Source: Dehalococcoidia bacterium
GTDB taxonomy: Bacteria; Chloroflexota; Dehalococcoidia; GIF9; UBA5629
DNA length: 13,883 bases
Direction: 5' to 3'
Assembly: GCA_028715025.1 (NCBI GenBank)
Contig: JAQTLG010000009.1
Coordinates: 1 to 13,883, forward strand
Within the stretch, counting starts at the first letter, position 1. The number at the start of each line of letters is the position of its first letter. Made by a program: the position numbers and the translations under genes. The notes beneath the pieces are model-generated. The model did not search any database and was not told the DNA's origin. It saw nothing but the letters and a program-made list of their open reading frames with translations. This document shows positions 7,989 through 13,883 of the stretch, piece after piece.

Positions 7989-9086
7989 TCAGGTAGGGCA
8001 GCTTATAGGGTAGTTCCCGTATCTACGGGCCGCCTTCACCAGGGCCACGTAATTCTCTCCCTTACAGCCCGGGTGGATGGTATTGGATGAGCTGATAATG
8101 TAACCTCCGCCGGGCGCAGCCGCGGCGACGGTTTTTTTCACGGCCTCATCCACCTCGTCCTCGCTACCGAAGGGCAGCAGTATCTCGCAGTCGATGTTTC
8201 CCAGCAGGCAGAAGCGCTTCCCGTAACGGGCCTTGGCCTCGGCTATATCCATACACTGCGGCTGTATGGGATGCATGCCGTCGAAACCTGCGTCAGCCAT
8301 TCGGTCCATAATGCGCCACAGCTTGCCGTCCGAATGCTTGATCACCTTCAGGCCGCGCTTATGCACGAAATCATTGATCTCCTTATGGTATGGATAGAGA
8401 TATTCCTCATAATGCGCCGGCGACATCATAGTCGCATAATTGTGCGCCAGGTCGCTTACCAGTGCTATGGCATCCGCCCCCAAACCGATGGCGTGATCTA
8501 TCGCCTCCAGTATATAGTCCGTGCAGATACGCGCCAGATCCTTGACAAATGAAGGGTCCTCAACATAAAAGTACAGCAGCTTCTGCATGCCCCCCAGCAT
8601 CGCCCAGCTCTCACGGAAAGGCCCCGTCATGTGAAAAACATGAGCGACATCCGGTCCCAGCTTCTCTTTGGACAGCATCAGCATGAGGAATTCGCTCTCC
8701 TGCGGGTGGGAGATTTTCAGCTTCTTAAGGTCCCCGGGGCCCGCTACCGGTCCTTCGACAGGGATACCGTCACCCTCCCTGTCCACATAAAGCACCCTCC
8801 CCCAGGCGTCTCTGATATGCTTCTCATCCACCGGTTCCCTCGTGTAGAGGTGGATGGATGTCAGGGCGTCCAACTCCAGCCTGCGGGCTACCAGGTAAAG
8901 CAGATCGAGCAGCCTGAGTTTCTCCTCCAGCGTCATCTGGAGCACCAGTTTCACGGGAGGTACGTCGTCCGTGAAGAGCCGCCCGATCTTGATGATGGAC
9001 TCTTCATTAAAGGCCAGTTCCCATACGGGAACCCTGTCAGGTTGACCTCCCGATAAAGCCGTTAGAAAACGCTCTTTTCCGTTCAT
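7989..9086 (-). CDS. Uroporphyrinogen decarboxylase (UROD/MtaA) superfamily protein, probable corrinoid-type methyltransferase
   Basis: A 365-residue cytoplasmic TIM-barrel protein. It opens with NGKERFLTALSGGQPDRVPV, the usual UROD-superfamily N-terminus, and has the later signatures HSDGKLW (251-257), GLHPIxP-like GMHPIQP (270-276), LLGNIDC (294-300) and GGGYIISSSNTIHPG (326-340). The pattern is that of the large non-heme branch seen in anaerobes, related to MtaA/CmuA methyltransferases that move methyl groups between corrinoid proteins and thiols, rather than HemE. In MtaA-type enzymes zinc is held by an H-x-C...C set; here the middle Cys is D253 (H251-S-D253), with C341 near the end. No corrinoid protein or partner methyltransferase lies nearby, so the substrate is unknown. 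It has its own promoter (9177-9149) and runs convergent with the cyclase gene, 66 bases apart. No clear ribosome site precedes the ATG. Confidence 0.88.
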   Translation of the reverse strand: MNGKERFLTALSGGQPDRVPVWELAFNEESIIKIGRLFTDDVPPVKLVLQMTLEEKLRLLDLLYLVARRLELDALTSIHLYTREPVDEKHIRDAWGRVLYVDREGDGIPVEGPVAGPGDLKKLKISHPQESEFLMLMLSKEKLGPDVAHVFHMTGPFRESWAMLGGMQKLLYFYVEDPSFVKDLARICTDYILEAIDHAIGLGADAIALVSDLAHNYATMMSPAHYEEYLYPYHKEINDFVHKRGLKVIKHSDGKLWRIMDRMADAGFDGMHPIQPQCMDIAEAKARYGKRFCLLGNIDCEILLPFGSEDEVDEAVKKTVAAAAPGGGYIISSSNTIHPGCKGENYVALVKAARRYGNYPISCPT

Positions 9087-9148
9087 AATCTAATAACAGG
9101 TATTAAAGTAGATGTGTTTTTCTACGTCGCTGTTGCAGAGCCGGTTGC

Positions 9149-9177
9149 AATATATATGGCAGGCAAGGCTTTGTCAA
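9149..9177 (-). promoter_or_regulatory. Sigma70-type promoter of the UROD-like gene
   Basis: On the minus strand TTGACA (9177-9172) is separated by exactly 17 bases from TATATT (9154-9149), matching the consensus at six and five of six positions. Transcription would start near 9142 and give a leader of about 56 bases before the ATG at 9086. Confidence 0.65.
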
Positions 9178-9231
9178 GGAATGTGCTCGCTTCAGTTCCA
9201 CTGGTATAAACTCATATCAGTCCCCTTTATA

Positions 9232-9247
9232 TCCCGGCCAGACGGGA
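9232..9247. promoter_or_regulatory. Possible operator: short inverted repeat beside the M81 promoter
   Basis: TCCCG, six bases, then CGGGA forms a 16-base inverted repeat that ends two bases before the -35 box of the plus-strand promoter. It lies between the two divergent promoters, where a regulator could act on one or both. The arms are short, so chance is possible. Confidence 0.3.
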
Positions 9248-9249
9248 AA

Positions 9250-9278
9250 TTGACCGGATATCAACCCATAACTATAAT
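9250..9278 (+). promoter_or_regulatory. Near-consensus sigma70 promoter of the M81-to-HtpX run
   Basis: TTGACC (9250-9255), a 17-base spacer and a perfect TATAAT (9273-9278). The predicted start near 9285 leaves a short leader of about 20 bases that includes the ribosome site at 9292-9296. It is the best promoter in the window and could drive all five genes to 13558. Confidence 0.75.
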
Positions 9279-9291
9279 TCCCTTAAGGCAG

Positions 9292-9296
9292 GGAGG
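9292..9296 (+). promoter_or_regulatory. Ribosome binding site of the M81 gene
   Basis: GGAGG nine bases before the ATG at 9306; it fixes the start and hence the lipoprotein signal peptide. Confidence 0.75.
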
Positions 9297-9305
9297 TATT
9301 TAAAA

Positions 9306-10925
9306 ATGCTTAAGCATACTGCCGGGCCAGTCTGCCTGGCGATCTTTTTGTTGCTCACGGGATGTATTCAACCGGCAGGCACGGCAGAAAAAGCGCTGCC
9401 GCCGCCAGGCACGTCGCAGAAGGTCATTGCAGTGGTGGACCTGGAACAGGAGACCAACGTATTTTCCCCCGTTAAAACCACGCTCAAAGATTTTCAGGCG
9501 CGCGACCTTTATTACGGCGATGCTATGATAGCTCCCAGCCTGGAGCAGAGAGACCAGGTGGCGGGATTCCTGCAGGCGGTCGAAGACTTTGGCAAAGGCA
9601 ATATCAGAATTGTGCCCATCATGGAGGCCAAGGCGGCATCCGGCGGGCCCGTAGAAAAAGAGGTATATGCCGGCTTTAAAAACGAGATAATGACACGCCT
9701 GCGCGACGCCGGTAAGCTGGACGGCATCTATCTTTCTCTGCACGGCTCGATGGGGGTGGAGGGGCTGATCGATCCTGAAGGCGATCTTCTGCAGGCCATC
9801 AGAGAAGAGTTCGGCGACCAAATCCCCGTGGGCGCCTCGTATGACCAGCATGCCAATATGACGGAGAAAAAAGCCACGCTGGCCACGTTCATCGTGGGAT
9901 ACAAGACCAATCCGCACCGGGATTTCTTCAACACCGGATACACCAGCGGCAAAATCCTGGTGAAGACCGTTCTGGGGGAGGTACACCCCACCATGGTTGT
10001 CGACAAGCTGCGGCTGCTGCGCGGCGGCGGCGCCATGATAGATTTCCTGGCCCCCATGGACCGTATCTTCAGCCGCATGAAGCAAATGGAGCAGTCTCCT
10101 GATGTGCTCTGCGTGTCCAATTTCCTGGTGCACCCCTTTCTGGATGAGCCCGAGCTGGGGTGGAGCACGGTAGCGGTCACGGACAACGATCCGGAGTTGG
10201 CAAACAGGCTGGCGGACGAGATCGCCGACCTCGACTGGTCCGTGCGCGGATATAAAGTCACACAGAAGATACTGTCGCCATCGGAGGCGGTGAAGGCCGC
10301 CCGCGACAGCTGGCTGGAGAGGCTGCTGGGCACCACCATGTTCTGCGACCTGTCAGACACGGTGGGGACGGGCAGCCCCGGCGAAAATACCTGGATCCTA
10401 AAGGCGCTGGACGAGGAGGGACCCGATCTTATCTCCTACGTCCCGGTCAGGGACGCTGAGGCCGTACAGCAACTTTGGGATGTCCCCCTGAATCAAACAG
10501 TCACAATCTCCGTAGGGGGAAAGCTGGAGAAAGTGTACAACAGGCCATATACATTTACCGGGCAGCTTATCTTCAAGGGGGATATCAAAGACGGCGGCAG
10601 GTCCAGCGGGAGGGCCGTCGTCCTCAAAAACCGGGGCACGCACCTAATTTTAACGGCGGAAGCTCCTAACACCTTCTCCCCCAGTTTTTTCACCAGCCTG
10701 GGGCTGGACCTCATGAAGGCAGACGTGGTGGTGGCCAAGAACCTCTTCCCCTTCCGCATCAGGTTCCTGCAATATAACCGCAAGACTTTCAACGTGGTCA
10801 GCGCGGGGACCACCAATATCGACGTCTTTCAAATCATGTACAACAATATCACCCGTCCCATTTACCCGCTTGACGAGGTAGATTCGTGGCAGTGGAAGAA
10901 ATGGGAAAATCCGCCGCCGAAATAA
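9306..10925 (+). CDS. M81 (MlrC/microcystinase-like) family protein, predicted lipoprotein
   Basis: A 539-residue protein with a signal peptide: a short charged start, a hydrophobic stretch at about 9-18 and the lipobox L-L-T-G-C, so C20 should be lipidated and the protein held outside the cytoplasmic membrane. The mature part follows the M81 family: E-Q-E-T-N-V-F-S-P at about 46-54, LHGSMG at about 146, D180-Q-H182-A-N and N-P-H204-R-D. D180, H182 and H204 fit the family's zinc ligands in sequence and spacing. The C-terminal half corresponds to the MlrC C-terminal domain. MlrC opens small peptides such as linearised microcystin; most relatives have no known substrate, so hydrolysis of a peptide or other amide is only inferred. 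Family members are usually cytoplasmic, so the lipobox is notable. Length is slightly above the usual 480-510 because of the signal and linker. The next gene starts 26 bases later. Confidence 0.88.
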   Translation: MLKHTAGPVCLAIFLLLTGCIQPAGTAEKALPPPGTSQKVIAVVDLEQETNVFSPVKTTLKDFQARDLYYGDAMIAPSLEQRDQVAGFLQAVEDFGKGNIRIVPIMEAKAASGGPVEKEVYAGFKNEIMTRLRDAGKLDGIYLSLHGSMGVEGLIDPEGDLLQAIREEFGDQIPVGASYDQHANMTEKKATLATFIVGYKTNPHRDFFNTGYTSGKILVKTVLGEVHPTMVVDKLRLLRGGGAMIDFLAPMDRIFSRMKQMEQSPDVLCVSNFLVHPFLDEPELGWSTVAVTDNDPELANRLADEIADLDWSVRGYKVTQKILSPSEAVKAARDSWLERLLGTTMFCDLSDTVGTGSPGENTWILKALDEEGPDLISYVPVRDAEAVQQLWDVPLNQTVTISVGGKLEKVYNRPYTFTGQLIFKGDIKDGGRSSGRAVVLKNRGTHLILTAEAPNTFSPSFFTSLGLDLMKADVVVAKNLFPFRIRFLQYNRKTFNVVSAGTTNIDVFQIMYNNITRPIYPLDEVDSWQWKKWENPPPK

Positions 10926-10951
10926 ACAGTAATTATTAAGGGGATACCATC

Positions 10952-11296
10952 ATGACAGAGACAATAATCGATGCAAAAGGGGCCGCAGCGCCGGCCGCAA
11001 CCGGAAGGTGGAATTGGGGCGCTTTCCTCACGACCTGGATCTGGGGACTGGGCAACGGTACATATATCGCCCTGCTGGCGCTGCTTCCCGTAGTGAATAT
11101 TATTATGGCCGTTATTTTGGGTATTAAAGGGGGTCAATGGGCCTGGAAGAACAGGCGGTGGGAGAATATCGAGCAGTTCACCAGGGTACAGGGGCTGTGG
11201 ACGGCCTTCGGATTCGGGCTGTTGGCCGGATGTGTGCTTGTACTGGCGATCGTAATTACCCTGCTCATCGTAACCTTCAATAACGTTTTTATGTAG
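10952..11296 (+). CDS. Small conserved membrane protein of the WNWGAF type, function unknown
   Basis: A 114-residue protein. After a polar, alanine-rich start come RWNWGAF (19-25) and W-I-W-G-L-G-N (29-35), then a membrane helix at about 38-60, a tryptophan- and arginine-rich loop (G-G-Q-W-A-W-K-N-R-R-W, about 61-71) and a last helix at about 87-110. I recognise this arrangement from small bacterial membrane proteins that databases sometimes call ribonuclease G; nothing here resembles a nuclease, and I would not use that name. The ATG at 10952 has an AAGGGGA-like ribosome site. It sits between the M81 lipoprotein (26-base gap) and the zinc-finger gene (29-base gap), so it is likely part of the same transcript and membrane-related task. 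Confidence 0.75.
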   Translation: MTETIIDAKGAAAPAATGRWNWGAFLTTWIWGLGNGTYIALLALLPVVNIIMAVILGIKGGQWAWKNRRWENIEQFTRVQGLWTAFGFGLLAGCVLVLAIVITLLIVTFNNVFM

Positions 11297-11325
11297 TAAA
11301 ATAATGATCGGGAAAATGATAGATC

Positions 11326-11763
11326 GTGAAATGTCCTGTATGTCAGATAAGCACAACAGCGGTCGAGTTCGATAAAATCGAACTCGACTATTGTTCCGTC
11401 TGCCGCGGGATATGGTTCGACAGCGGTGAACTGGAGCTGTTGATGGATACATTGACCAGGGGAGCTGCGCGGGATTTAATAACTAGCCTTACGCAAAAGC
11501 CTGCGCAGAATATATCGGAAAGAAGCAGGAAATGCCCTATCTGCCGGAGAAAGATGCGAAAGATCGATATCGGATCAGGCCGGCAGCTGCTCATAGATGT
11601 ATGCAATTACAGCCACGGGCTGTGGTTCGACGGCGGGGAAGCGGGCGCCTTGATCGAGCAATTGAAAATCGATCAACCTGATACAGCGGACCCGCTGTAT
11701 CAGGCTCTCTTCTTTATCAGGGATACCTTTCAGGTCAAGCCCGCAACGCCGGGCAAATCATAA
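11326..11763 (+). CDS. Protein with two TFIIB-type zinc-finger repeats
   Basis: A 145-residue protein starting at GTG 11326; an in-frame stop at 11320-11322 rules out anything upstream, and no strong ribosome site is seen. The first repeat has C3, C6, C23 and C26 and ends in C-R-G-I-W-F-D-S-G-E-L. The second has C70, C73, C93 and H97 with H-G-L-W-F-D-G-G-E, so the last ligand is His in a C-x3-H spacing. These match the zf-TFIIB domain, a short zinc ribbon found in many small bacterial proteins of unproven function. The family name reflects fold likeness to TFIIB and does not imply an archaeal transcription factor. The C-terminal 35 residues are non-repetitive and polar. It lies 17 bases upstream of lemA in the five-gene run; metal sensing, nucleic-acid or protein binding are all possible. 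Confidence 0.85.
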   Translation: MKCPVCQISTTAVEFDKIELDYCSVCRGIWFDSGELELLMDTLTRGAARDLITSLTQKPAQNISERSRKCPICRRKMRKIDIGSGRQLLIDVCNYSHGLWFDGGEAGALIEQLKIDQPDTADPLYQALFFIRDTFQVKPATPGKS

Positions 11764-11767
11764 GATC

Positions 11768-11772
11768 GGAGG
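11768..11772 (+). promoter_or_regulatory. Ribosome binding site of lemA
   Basis: GGAGG just after the zinc-finger gene's stop codon and eight bases before the ATG at 11781. The strongest site in this run, suggesting LemA is made in larger amounts than its neighbours. Confidence 0.7.
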
Positions 11773-11780
11773 TAAAAATA

Positions 11781-12347
11781 ATGCTGATCGCAATCCTCGT
11801 AATAATCGCCATTGCCATTATCATAGTTCTGATAATCGCAGGTATTTACAACGGACTGGTTGGCGCACGGAACCAGGTTAAAAACGCCTGGGCACAGATC
11901 GATGTACAGCTTAAAAGGCGGCATGACCTCATACCCAACCTGACCGAGACGGTCAAGGGCTACATGCAGCACGAAAGAGGCACCCTCGAGGCCGTTACCA
12001 ACGCCAGGAACATGGCGATCAAGGCTGTCGACAGCGGTGTGGCTGCGCAGGCCATAGCGGAAGGCCAGCTGAGCCAGGCGCTGGGCAGGCTGTTTGCCGT
12101 GGCCGAGAACTACCCAGACCTAAAAGCCAGCCAGAATTTCCTGGCTCTGCAGGAGGAGCTGACCTCGACGGAGAATAAGATCAGCTTTGCCCGGCAGTTC
12201 TACAACGACTCGGTGATGCAATATAACAATAAGATACAGATGTTCCCATCCAATATCATAGCGTCGATGGGTAACTTCAAAGCCAGCGAGTCTTTTGAAG
12301 TCACTGATGCGGTCGAACGCGAGGCTCCCAAGGTAAGCTTCAGTTAA
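11781..12347 (+). CDS. lemA: LemA family membrane protein
   Basis: A 188-residue protein with one N-terminal membrane helix (about 2-22) followed by the LemA helical domain. The family hallmark is clear: N-A-W-A-Q-I-D-V-Q-L-K-R-R-H-D-L-I-P-N-L near residues 34-53, then V-K-G-Y-M-Q-H-E and T-L-E-A-V. The rest is a long helical bundle ending near F-Y-N-D-S-V-M-Q-Y-N-N-K-I-Q-M-F-P, also standard. Its biochemical role is not settled; it is frequently next to HtpX and is thought to act with envelope proteases or stress responses. Length is normal for the family. The start is fixed by GGAGG at 11768-11772. The htpX-like gene begins 17 bases after its stop, so the two are almost certainly co-transcribed. 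Confidence 0.95.
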   Translation: MLIAILVIIAIAIIIVLIIAGIYNGLVGARNQVKNAWAQIDVQLKRRHDLIPNLTETVKGYMQHERGTLEAVTNARNMAIKAVDSGVAAQAIAEGQLSQALGRLFAVAENYPDLKASQNFLALQEELTSTENKISFARQFYNDSVMQYNNKIQMFPSNIIASMGNFKASESFEVTDAVEREAPKVSFS

Positions 12348-12364
12348 ACGGTGCCGGCCATATC

Positions 12365-13558
12365 ATGTGGGAACAGATCAGGGATAACCAGGTAAGGTCG
12401 GTTATTCTCGTTACGGCGATGGGAGTCATGTTGCTGCTGCTCGGCAGCTTCCTGGGACAAACTCTGCTTGGCGATTGGTCCTTCGGTTTGATTCTCGCCC
12501 TCCTGATTTGGATTGTGATGACGCTGGTGGGCTATTTCCAGGGGGACAGCATACTGCTTTCACTGTCCAAAGCCAGGAAAATCGGCCCAGATGATATGCC
12601 GCGTATCTACAATGTGGTGGAAGAAATGAAGATAGCCTCTGGCCTGGATAAGATGCCCGATATCTATATTGTCGATGACCCGGCGATGAATGCCTTCGCC
12701 ACCGGGCGCGATAAAAACCATGCTACGCTGGCCGTGACCTCCGGTCTGCTGCAAAAGCTAACTCGCGATGAGTTGCAGGGAGTCGTGGGCCATGAGATGG
12801 CCCATATCAGGAACCGTGACGTCCTGCTCATGGCGATGTGCAGCGTATTGCTGGGCACCATAGTCATAATTGCCTGGTACGGCTCACGCGTGCTGTTTTT
12901 TACTGGGGGCACCAGACGAAGCTCTTCCGGCGGGGGAGGCGCGCAGATAATCATCCTGCTGGCAGCCATTGCCTTCATGATTCTGGCCCCCATCATGGCG
13001 CAGTTTATCTACCTGGCAATCTCACGCAAAAGGGAATACCTGGCTGACGCGTCGTCAGCGCTGTATACCAGGTATCCGGAAGGACTGGCCTCGGCACTGG
13101 AGAAGATCGCCGCTTCAACTGAGCAGGTCAAATCTGTCAATAGTGCCACCGCCCCCATGTTCATCATCAATCCTTTTCGTAAGAATGGACGAGTGGCGGA
13201 GGACCTTTCCAGCACTCACCCCCCCATCTCCGAGAGGATACGCATACTGCGCGCCATGGCCGGCAATGTATCACTGGCCGGTTACGAAGCTGCCTATAAC
13301 CAGGCGCACAAGGGCGGAGGAGGGATCATCCCGCATTCGTCGCTGGTCTCAGGCGATATTACAGTCCAACGCGACGCAGTGAGCGCAGCTATTACTCCCG
13401 CAGAAAAAGAGAGGGCGCGCGAGGCCTCAGACGCGCTGTGGAAACTGCATAATTACCGGGAGATCACCTGTAACTGCGGCCTGAAATTCAAGATACCACC
13501 AGATTTTCACGACACCAGCTTCACCTGCCCCCGCTGTAATACTGTACACCACCTGTAA
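12365..13558 (+). CDS. htpX: HtpX-like M48 membrane metalloprotease with C-terminal zinc ribbon
   Basis: A 397-residue integral membrane protease of the M48 family, which cuts damaged or misfolded membrane proteins. Two N-terminal helices (about 14-33 and 38-60) precede the catalytic core. Zinc ligands are H143 and H147 in HEMAH with catalytic E144, and E224 in S-R-K-R-E-Y-L-A-D. Two more helices lie at about 155-180 and 196-220, separated by a glycine/serine-rich loop. S-T-H-P-P-I-S-E-R-I near 280 is the usual end of the HtpX core. The protein then continues about 100 residues beyond a typical HtpX of 280-295. The extension ends in C369-x-C371 and C388-x2-C391, a probable zinc ribbon. Only a weak ribosome site precedes the ATG at 12365, so translation may be coupled to lemA. 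The gene ends the plus-strand run. Confidence 0.93.
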   Translation: MWEQIRDNQVRSVILVTAMGVMLLLLGSFLGQTLLGDWSFGLILALLIWIVMTLVGYFQGDSILLSLSKARKIGPDDMPRIYNVVEEMKIASGLDKMPDIYIVDDPAMNAFATGRDKNHATLAVTSGLLQKLTRDELQGVVGHEMAHIRNRDVLLMAMCSVLLGTIVIIAWYGSRVLFFTGGTRRSSSGGGGAQIIILLAAIAFMILAPIMAQFIYLAISRKREYLADASSALYTRYPEGLASALEKIAASTEQVKSVNSATAPMFIINPFRKNGRVAEDLSSTHPPISERIRILRAMAGNVSLAGYEAAYNQAHKGGGGIIPHSSLVSGDITVQRDAVSAAITPAEKERAREASDALWKLHNYREITCNCGLKFKIPPDFHDTSFTCPRCNTVHHL

Positions 13559-13735
13559 AACCACCACCCTCTTTCTGCCTGTCGCCCGGCTGTGTGCGGC
13601 GCGGGAGACTCTCTATCGTTTGAGATCAGTAAATACAACTTTATTCAAATGAAAAACTACAGGGGTTCGCCATTTAAAATGGCGTACCCCTGTAACGTTT
13701 GCCCATAAGGGCATCTACTCAATGTTCAAAAGGTG
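13559..13735. other. Convergent intergenic region
   Basis: A 177-base gap between the ends of two facing genes. It holds the 35-base hairpin at 13659-13693 and a small hairpin TGCCC-ATAA-GGGCA at 13700-13713. No coding frame with recognisable content was seen in the rest. Confidence 0.6.
13651..13693 (-). terminator. Intrinsic terminator of the minus-strand gene at 13736, perhaps bidirectional
   Basis: Arms ACAGGGGT (13659-13666) and ACCCCTGT (13686-13693) pair fully; after one T-T mismatch, CGCCATTT (13668-13675) pairs with AAATGGCG (13677-13684). Read on the minus strand the hairpin is followed at once by AGTTTTTC (13658-13651), as expected for rho-independent termination of the gene whose stop is at 13736. 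On the plus strand the following bases, AACGTTTGCC, have only a weak T-run, so stopping the HtpX transcript there is less certain. Confidence 0.7.
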
Positions 13736-13883
13736 CTAATCGTTTATCTGTATCAATCTCGCCTGGTTCCAGATAGTAAAGTCTTTTACAGGGGAATCGC
13801 CAGCTTCCACACGCAGTAGGAAATAGGACTTCTGCCCTTCATAGTCACTCAGGTCGACGTCCCAGTTCTCGAGCGCTCCCGGT
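13736..13883 (-). CDS. C-terminal fragment of a protein ending in a probable beta-sandwich (carbohydrate-binding type) domain
   Basis: An open frame enters from the right edge and runs 48 codons to a TAG at 13738-13736 (minus strand). The visible end includes WDVDLSDYEGQKSYFLLRVE and then FTIWNQARLI near the stop. The D-L-S-x-Y-x-G-Q-x-x-x-x-L-x-x-x-V pattern, followed by a W-x-x-A/P-R-L strand just before the end, is typical of the last strands of NPCBM-like or galactose-binding-like domains in secreted or surface proteins. Family assignment from so few residues is tentative, and the rest of the protein is outside the window. The coding reading is supported by the terminator placed right after its stop and by its convergent orientation to htpX. 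Confidence 0.6.
   Translation of the reverse strand, partial: PGALENWDVDLSDYEGQKSYFLLRVEAGDSPVKDFTIWNQARLIQIND

Noticed and set aside
7989..9086. Naming the UROD-like gene hemE
   Set aside because: The motifs (HSDGKLW, GNIDC, SSSNTIHPG) are those of the methyltransferase-like branch of the superfamily, and no other heme-synthesis gene is nearby.
9112..9303. A 63-codon plus-strand frame upstream of the M81 gene
   Set aside because: It covers both promoters and the operator-like repeat, lacks a ribosome site and ends over the M81 ribosome site; treated as non-coding.
9300..10133. A 277-codon minus-strand open frame opposite the M81 gene
   Set aside because: Low-information translation rich in H, Q and G, lying antisense to conserved M81 motifs; judged a shadow.
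10952..11296. Calling the small membrane protein ribonuclease G, as databases sometimes do
   Set aside because: At 114 residues with membrane helices it has no S1 domain or nuclease residues.
1..13883. Mobile element, CRISPR, tRNA or defence-system content
   Set aside because: I saw no transposase, integrase, regularly spaced repeats, cloverleaf-like segments or known defence genes; coding style looks uniform across the window.

Overview
This window reads as ordinary, gene-dense chromosome from a moderately GC-rich environmental bacterium. There is no tRNA, rRNA, CRISPR array, transposase or integrase, and no gene-free stretch reaches 300 bases. The mix is GH13 alpha-glucosidase, UROD-like corrinoid-type methyltransferase, M81/MlrC-type protein, many-PAS HD-GYP sensor and LemA plus HtpX, with sigma70-type promoters and GGAGG ribosome sites. 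It would suit an anaerobic sediment or groundwater bacterium, perhaps Chloroflexota (Dehalococcoidia-like). That placement is an inference from gene content only.

Layout. (1) Positions 1-1728, minus strand: a GH13 alpha-glucosidase followed 27 bases later by the start of rpiB, cut by the window edge; a carbohydrate operon. (2) Positions 1951-7922, plus strand: an MFS transporter divergent from the alpha-glucosidase, then a cyclic-di-GMP pair. The pair is a soluble protein with six PAS domains and an HD-GYP phosphodiesterase, then a membrane-anchored PAS-GGDEF diguanylate cyclase. (3) Positions 7989-9086, minus strand: a UROD/MtaA-like protein with its own near-consensus promoter. (4) Positions 9306-13558, plus strand: a tight five-gene run with gaps of 26, 29, 17 and 17 bases, headed by a textbook promoter (TTGACC, 17-base spacer, TATAAT). 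It encodes an M81-family lipoprotein, a small WNWG-type membrane protein, a protein with two TFIIB-type zinc fingers, LemA, and an HtpX-like M48 protease with an added C-terminal zinc ribbon. (5) Positions 13736-13883, minus strand: the last 48 codons of a protein ending in a probable beta-sandwich (carbohydrate-binding type) domain. A strong hairpin with a T-run on its 3' side follows it.

Working together: the HD-GYP/GGDEF pair would degrade and make the same second messenger in response to separate PAS inputs. The five-gene run looks like an envelope quality-control module, since LemA and HtpX are frequent neighbours. Its unusual points are the extracytoplasmic M81 lipoprotein at its head and two small zinc-finger modules. 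The most interesting leads are this run, the histone-tail-like lysine-rich N-terminus of the HD-GYP protein, and the 35-base near-perfect palindrome at 13659-13693.
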